Position numbers and translations under genes: made by a program. The notes under the pieces were generated by a model. It was not told the origin of the DNA and searched no databases. It worked only from the letters and a program-made list of their open reading frames with translations. From positions 1-49,201 of the forward strand of contig CAMDCW010000002.1 in assembly GCA_945890745.1 (NCBI GenBank): a stretch of DNA of 49,201 nucleotides. Direction: 5' to 3'. The stretch is from Phycisphaera mikurensis NBRC 102666. GTDB lineage: Bacteria > Planctomycetota > Phycisphaerae > Phycisphaerales > SM1A02. Of the stretch, positions 45,451 through 49,201 are shown piece by piece; within the stretch, counting starts at the first letter, position 1, and the number at the start of each line of letters is the position of its first letter.

Positions 45451-46062
45451 GTGATTCCCACTCCGCGCACCGTCACATTTGCAGATGCCGCCGACGCGAT
45501 TCTGGCAGTGGTACGCGCTCGCGGCCAGCGAACGGTGATTGGCGTCACCGGCGCGGTGGCTGCTGGAAAGTCAACACTGGCGCGCAGACTTTCCGAGTGC
45601 GTGGTCAGCACCGACAACTATCTGCCCGACTACCAAACGATGGCGGAGCACCTGCGTGACCTCCCGGAATCCTCTGACCTTGAACGACTGGCACAGGACT
45701 TGGCAGCACTGCGCAGTGGCTCTGGCACCAACATCCCCTTGTGGACGTTTGCAGAGCATCGCCGCATTGGCGAGCAACACGTGCAAACGGCCGATGTAGT
45801 GGTAGTGGAAGGCTTGCATGCCCTGCATGCGCTTCCACGCCAGCACATTGATATTGCTGTCTTTGTTGATGCTCCACAGCCAACTCGATGGCAACGCGCC
45901 GTTACCCGTGAGCAAGCCGGTGATCGGCCGTGGCAGATTGAATATTTGGATAAGTTCTTTCACACCGTGGCTGAGCCAACGTTTGCGCTGCATGCGGAGG
46001 GCTACCGGCGTGCATCACACTTCGTAGTGATCAATGACGTAGCGCATGTACCGGGGAGCTGA
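45451..46062 (+). CDS. uridine kinase-like P-loop kinase
   Basis: This 203-residue kinase has the P-loop VIGVTGAVAAGKSTLARRL (about 29-47). The substrate region STDNYLPDY ('TDNY' matches the DxFY/DNFY type of uridine kinases and PanK) and VVVVEGLHALH are also present, and the lid carries several arginines (RWQRAVTREQ). The start is GTG 45451 (IPTPRTVTFADAADAIL follows); upstream reading to 45268 is intergenic. It is divergent from the nucleoside transporter, which supports a nucleoside substrate. Phosphoribulokinase-type or uridine/cytidine kinase are the main alternatives. Confidence 0.85.
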   Translation: MIPTPRTVTFADAADAILAVVRARGQRTVIGVTGAVAAGKSTLARRLSECVVSTDNYLPDYQTMAEHLRDLPESSDLERLAQDLAALRSGSGTNIPLWTFAEHRRIGEQHVQTADVVVVEGLHALHALPRQHIDIAVFVDAPQPTRWQRAVTREQAGDRPWQIEYLDKFFHTVAEPTFALHAEGYRRASHFVVINDVAHVPGS

Positions 46063-46173
46063 CAGCCAATCTGCTAGCGTCTGCCACACACGCGCCAGCG
46101 AAACTGATGGATCACGCGTACGAAATTTCACAACACCTACTACCTGCGCCTGTGCCACAAGGATTGCCAGATG

Positions 46174-47826
46174 ATGCACTGCTTTACATCACGTTTCATT
46201 GCTTCCCTGCTCAGCGCGGCACTCGTGCAAACACACGCTCTTGCCCAGGCTGGCGCGCAGAAATCTGGCGCAATACCAGTCACGCCGTCGACGGCACTGG
46301 CCGGCCCGGCGTCAGTACTCAGTAAGGCAGTGCGAACTTCCGCGACCATGGAACCCGCGGTGCCGCATGCAGAACAGGACAAGTCTGTAGCGGCACGCCT
46401 CGCTGCGTGGCAAAGCGCATCTGGCAAGAAGCCAAACATTGTGTGGATGATTGTCGATGACATGGGGTACGGAGATCCAGGCTGCTTCGGCGGCGGCGCG
46501 GCCATTGGTGCAGCGACACCGAATATTGATGCGCTGGCACAGAGTGGATTGAAACTCACCTCGTGCTACTCGCAGCCCACCTGCACGCCGACGCGCTCGG
46601 CGATCTTGACCGGTCGCTTGCCGGTCCGCACTGGGTTAACACGCCCGATTCTTACTGGCGACAAACTCACCAAGAACCCATGGGCTGATGAGACTTCCCT
46701 GCCCGCGATTCTTGGAGCGGTTGGCTACAAGACCGTGCTTTCCGGCAAGTGGCACGTCGGCGAAACCGAAGGCATGCGCCCGCAGGATGTGGGGTTCGAT
46801 GAGTTCTACGGGTTCTATCCAGCGCAGAAGGAACTTTCACAGGGCGTCGACAAGCGGCGCTATCCGGATCTTGTGCTCAATCCCGACCGGCTGGAGATGC
46901 TCCACAAGACCGGCGCCAGCGAAGGGTTGATGCACGGATTCAAGGGCGGAGCCACTACGGAAGTCATGCACATTGACTGCATTGAGAATGTTGCCGAAGG
47001 CGATCGCATGCTTAAGGAATTCACTGTTGCCAAGATTGCGGAGCTTGCCAAGAGTGGACAGCCGTTCTTTCTGGAGCACGCGTTTGCGAAGGTGCATGCG
47101 GACAACTTTCCATCCAAGGCCTTTGAAGGCAAGAGCGCAAGTAAGTACGCCTACAAGGATGCGGTGGTTGAAGTCGACGCGTACGTCGGCGAGATTGTGG
47201 CGGCACTTGACAAAGCCGGCGTCCTGGAAAACACCTTTATCTTCCTGACATCTGACAATGGTCCGCAACTCGACTCTTGGCCAGATACTGGCTACACCCC
47301 ATTCCGTGGCGGCAAAGCAACCACGTGGGAAGGCGGGGTGCGCGTCCCTGGCATTGCATCATGGAAGGGCATGATCACGCCCGGTCGCCAGAGCGATGAC
47401 CTGTTCGACTTGATGGACTTGTTCAATACATCGCTTGCACTTGCTGGCGCAACGGACCGCATCCCTACGGATCGGTACATCGACGGCATTGATCAAACTT
47501 CGTTTCTACTTGCCGATGCTGGCCTCTCGCACCGAGAAAAGGTCTACATGTGGAACGAGGGGACACTCATGGCCATGCGCATGTATGAGTACAAAATGCA
47601 TTTGCACGTCACTGAAGCGGAATCGCAATGGCTTGCCATTGACATGGCCACCGAACGCCAAGTTGGAATCTCGCCGTGGCTCTTCAATTTGTACATCGAC
47701 CCCAAAGAGCAGTGCGCTGTGGGGCATCGAATGAACGCGTGGCTGGCATCAATGGGCGCGGAAATGAAGGCGCATGGTGCTACTTTCAGAAAGTATCCGC
47801 CCAAGGACATCGGACTTGGCAAGTGA
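46174..47826 (+). CDS. secreted arylsulfatase
   Basis: Hydrolyses sulfate esters, often of polysaccharides. A signal peptide (FIASLLSAALVQTHALAQ) is followed by a spacer and the alkaline-phosphatase-like fold: NIVWMIVDDMGYGD (metal-binding DD), PTCTPTRSAILTGR with the C-T-P-T-R formylglycine motif (about C138), GKWHVGE, and FLTSDNGPQLD. The cysteine needs conversion to formylglycine by a separate enzyme not in this window. The protein is about 550 residues. The start is ATG 46174; an adjacent ATG at 46171 gives one more residue. The 3' end may overlap the DNA glycosylase gene. Confidence 0.94.
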   Translation: MHCFTSRFIASLLSAALVQTHALAQAGAQKSGAIPVTPSTALAGPASVLSKAVRTSATMEPAVPHAEQDKSVAARLAAWQSASGKKPNIVWMIVDDMGYGDPGCFGGGAAIGAATPNIDALAQSGLKLTSCYSQPTCTPTRSAILTGRLPVRTGLTRPILTGDKLTKNPWADETSLPAILGAVGYKTVLSGKWHVGETEGMRPQDVGFDEFYGFYPAQKELSQGVDKRRYPDLVLNPDRLEMLHKTGASEGLMHGFKGGATTEVMHIDCIENVAEGDRMLKEFTVAKIAELAKSGQPFFLEHAFAKVHADNFPSKAFEGKSASKYAYKDAVVEVDAYVGEIVAALDKAGVLENTFIFLTSDNGPQLDSWPDTGYTPFRGGKATTWEGGVRVPGIASWKGMITPGRQSDDLFDLMDLFNTSLALAGATDRIPTDRYIDGIDQTSFLLADAGLSHREKVYMWNEGTLMAMRMYEYKMHLHVTEAESQWLAIDMATERQVGISPWLFNLYIDPKEQCAVGHRMNAWLASMGAEMKAHGATFRKYPPKDIGLGK

Positions 47827-49027
47827 TCCGAACGATCGTGCCCGGAAGGCTGCGCGGCGAGCGAGCACCACTCCGGTAGTGGATCAGCAAGCCGCGCGCC
47901 GCCTGCTGATTGCCGGCTGCGGCTTGGACCAAGCGCCGACCAAAGCAACTCGCGCTTCGGTGCTGCGGGTCATTCGGCAATTGGGATTCGTGCAGGTGGA
48001 CAGCATTAGTTCAGTGGAACGTGCTCATCATCTGATTCTGCATGCCAGGCTGGATGGCTATGCCCCTACATTGCTCACGCATCACACGGAGGTTGCACGC
48101 ACCGTATTTGAACATTGGACGCACGACGCAAGCATCATTCGCCGCGACTGGATGCCATGGTGGACACATCGCTTTGCAGGCAGCAAGGAACGCATGCTGC
48201 GCGACGAATGGATGCGCGAACGCCTTGGTAGAAATTGGCGCGCCACACTTGCTTCTGTGAAAGCAACCATCACCGAACGCGGCGCGTTGGCAACGCGAGA
48301 CTTTCCGCGTCCCCCACGCGCGGGCGAAGGATGGTGGGACTGGTCACCACACAAATCCGCGCTGGAATTTCTGTGGCGTGCCGGCGAGTTGGCGATCCAC
48401 TCGCGGATTGGCTTTGAGAAGGTGTACGACCTGAGCGAACGCGTCTACGGAACACCACCACCTACTTCCACGCGCGCCGACCTGGTGACGTGGGCATGTA
48501 ATGAAGCACTGACGCGGCTCGGTGCCGCCACCGCGCGCGAAGTCTCACAGTTCATGAACGCCGTGACAGTTGCTGAAGCAAATGCGTGGTGCAAAGAGCA
48601 GGCCGCTGCGGGCACCGTGGTGCGCGTACTACTTGAACGCGAAACTCGTCGCGACGTGCCGGGTTTCGCGCAACGCAATTGGCAAGCCGCCGCTGCGCGA
48701 GTCGACCCACATACAACACCACGACTTCTCACGCCGTTCGATCCATTGGTGCGAGACCGAGCCCGGCTGAAAGCGTTGTTCAACTTTGACTATCGCTTCG
48801 AAGCCTTTGTACCAAAGGCAAAGCGCGTGCATGGCTACTACACCATGCCGGTACTGGTGGGCGATGCACTGATCGCCCGCGTTGACCTTGCAAGCGATCG
48901 CGCCGCGGGCGTCCTGCGTATTGACCGAGTCTGGATCGAACCCGGCGTGCCCAAGCGGCGCGGCAGCGCGCAGACCACATCCGCTTGCCTCCGCCTTGCC
49001 AGTCAATTGAGCCTGGCGCTGAAGTAG
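47816..49027 (+). CDS. YcaQ-type DNA glycosylase (HTH_42 family)
   Basis: Members of this family unhook DNA interstrand crosslinks. The protein is a winged-helix-type fold with the family's start VVDQQAARRLLIAGCGL, the catalytic-type QVD in FVQVDSISSVERAHH, and later TLLTHHTEVARTVFEHW, WDWSPHKSALEFLWRAGELAI and LLTPFDPLVRDRARLKALFNFDYRFEAFVPKAKRVHGYYTMPVL. I place the start at TTG 47816, which has AAGGA 8 bp upstream and overlaps the sulfatase stop by 11 bp. An ATG at 47774 (longer overlap, poor ribosome-binding site) and GTG 47879 (at the first domain residue) are alternatives. Length is about 403 residues. Confidence 0.88.
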   Translation: MASDPNDRARKAARRASTTPVVDQQAARRLLIAGCGLDQAPTKATRASVLRVIRQLGFVQVDSISSVERAHHLILHARLDGYAPTLLTHHTEVARTVFEHWTHDASIIRRDWMPWWTHRFAGSKERMLRDEWMRERLGRNWRATLASVKATITERGALATRDFPRPPRAGEGWWDWSPHKSALEFLWRAGELAIHSRIGFEKVYDLSERVYGTPPPTSTRADLVTWACNEALTRLGAATAREVSQFMNAVTVAEANAWCKEQAAAGTVVRVLLERETRRDVPGFAQRNWQAAAARVDPHTTPRLLTPFDPLVRDRARLKALFNFDYRFEAFVPKAKRVHGYYTMPVLVGDALIARVDLASDRAAGVLRIDRVWIEPGVPKRRGSAQTTSACLRLASQLSLALK

Positions 49028-49078
49028 CTGCCGCGTGCCGCGCATCCGCTGCAGTTGCCTCGACTATCATTCCGCCCC

Positions 49079-49201
49079 ATGTCAACAGCAACCATCAAGA
49101 CCGCCAAGGGCGATATGACCGTCGAGTTCTTCGACACCGACGCCCCACTCACCGTCGCAAACTTCTGCAAGCTCGCCAAGAGCGGCTTCTATGACGGGCT
49201 C
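49079..49201 (+). CDS. cyclophilin-type peptidyl-prolyl isomerase, partial
   Basis: The reading frame starts with ATG at 49079 and runs off the window after 41 residues. The visible part, TIKTAKGDMTVEFFDTDAP and TVANFCKLAKSGFYDGL, is the standard N-terminus of bacterial cyclophilins (PpiA/PpiB type). There is no signal peptide, so a cytoplasmic enzyme is likely. The catalytic residues lie beyond the window. Confidence 0.9.
   Translation, partial: MSTATIKTAKGDMTVEFFDTDAPLTVANFCKLAKSGFYDGL

Overview
The window looks like a stretch of chromosome from a planctomycete, most likely of the Phycisphaerae type. The evidence is the many secreted proteins ending in a short 'P-x-PGA-hydrophobic-RRRR' sorting tail, four secreted proteins with dockerin-like/EF-hand C-termini (motif D-x-DG-x-V-x-G-x-DLG-x-LL-x-WG), a CPxCG...CPECG zinc-ribbon membrane protein, an arylsulfatase, a sialate-O-acetylesterase-type esterase, and a moderately high GC content. 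I see no rRNA, insertion sequence, phage gene or CRISPR array. There is one tRNA.

Layout. 1-14.9 kb is mainly housekeeping: truB, a SulP permease, lspA with a DksA-like regulator, accA, proC, an ABC exporter pair, a UbiD-family decarboxylase with a zinc-ribbon membrane protein, mltA, tatA and a SASA esterase. tRNA-Val(CAC) lies at 14.95 kb. Directly behind it are two translationally coupled, very GC-rich genes for large secreted dockerin-like proteins (15.2-19.8 kb). At 20.1-22.4 kb three small PEP-CTERM-like proteins stand in tandem. Each is closed by the same terminator hairpin and preceded by a related palindrome block.

23.7-33.3 kb is a minus-strand block of exported and redox proteins: a PEP-CTERM-like protein, a di-haem peroxidase carrying a dockerin-like tail, another PEP-CTERM-like protein, an unknown exported protein, a Tat-exported multicopper oxidase, a SCO copper chaperone and a thrombospondin-3/dockerin-like protein. 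The two PEP-CTERM-like genes of this block share a paired 12-bp palindrome about 140-180 bp upstream of their start codons.

33.7-38.6 kb is an inorganic-carbon module: an ArsR-type regulator with a clear promoter and operator, a beta-carbonic anhydrase, a SulP transporter and, converging on them, a SulP-STAS-carbonic anhydrase fusion. A third SulP gene lies at 0.9 kb.

38.8-49.2 kb returns to metabolism: a transglutaminase-like secreted protein, agmatinase diverging from a deoxyhypusine-synthase-like (homospermidine-type) enzyme, a nucleoside salvage group (nucleoside transporter, thymidine kinase, Nudix, and a divergent uridine-kinase-like gene), a sulfatase, a YcaQ-type DNA glycosylase, and the start of a cyclophilin.

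The parts most worth following up are the shared palindromic control sites of the surface-protein genes, the copper/haem redox block they sit in, and the ArsR-controlled carbonic anhydrase/bicarbonate module. All functions are read from motifs in the sequence; no database search was run.
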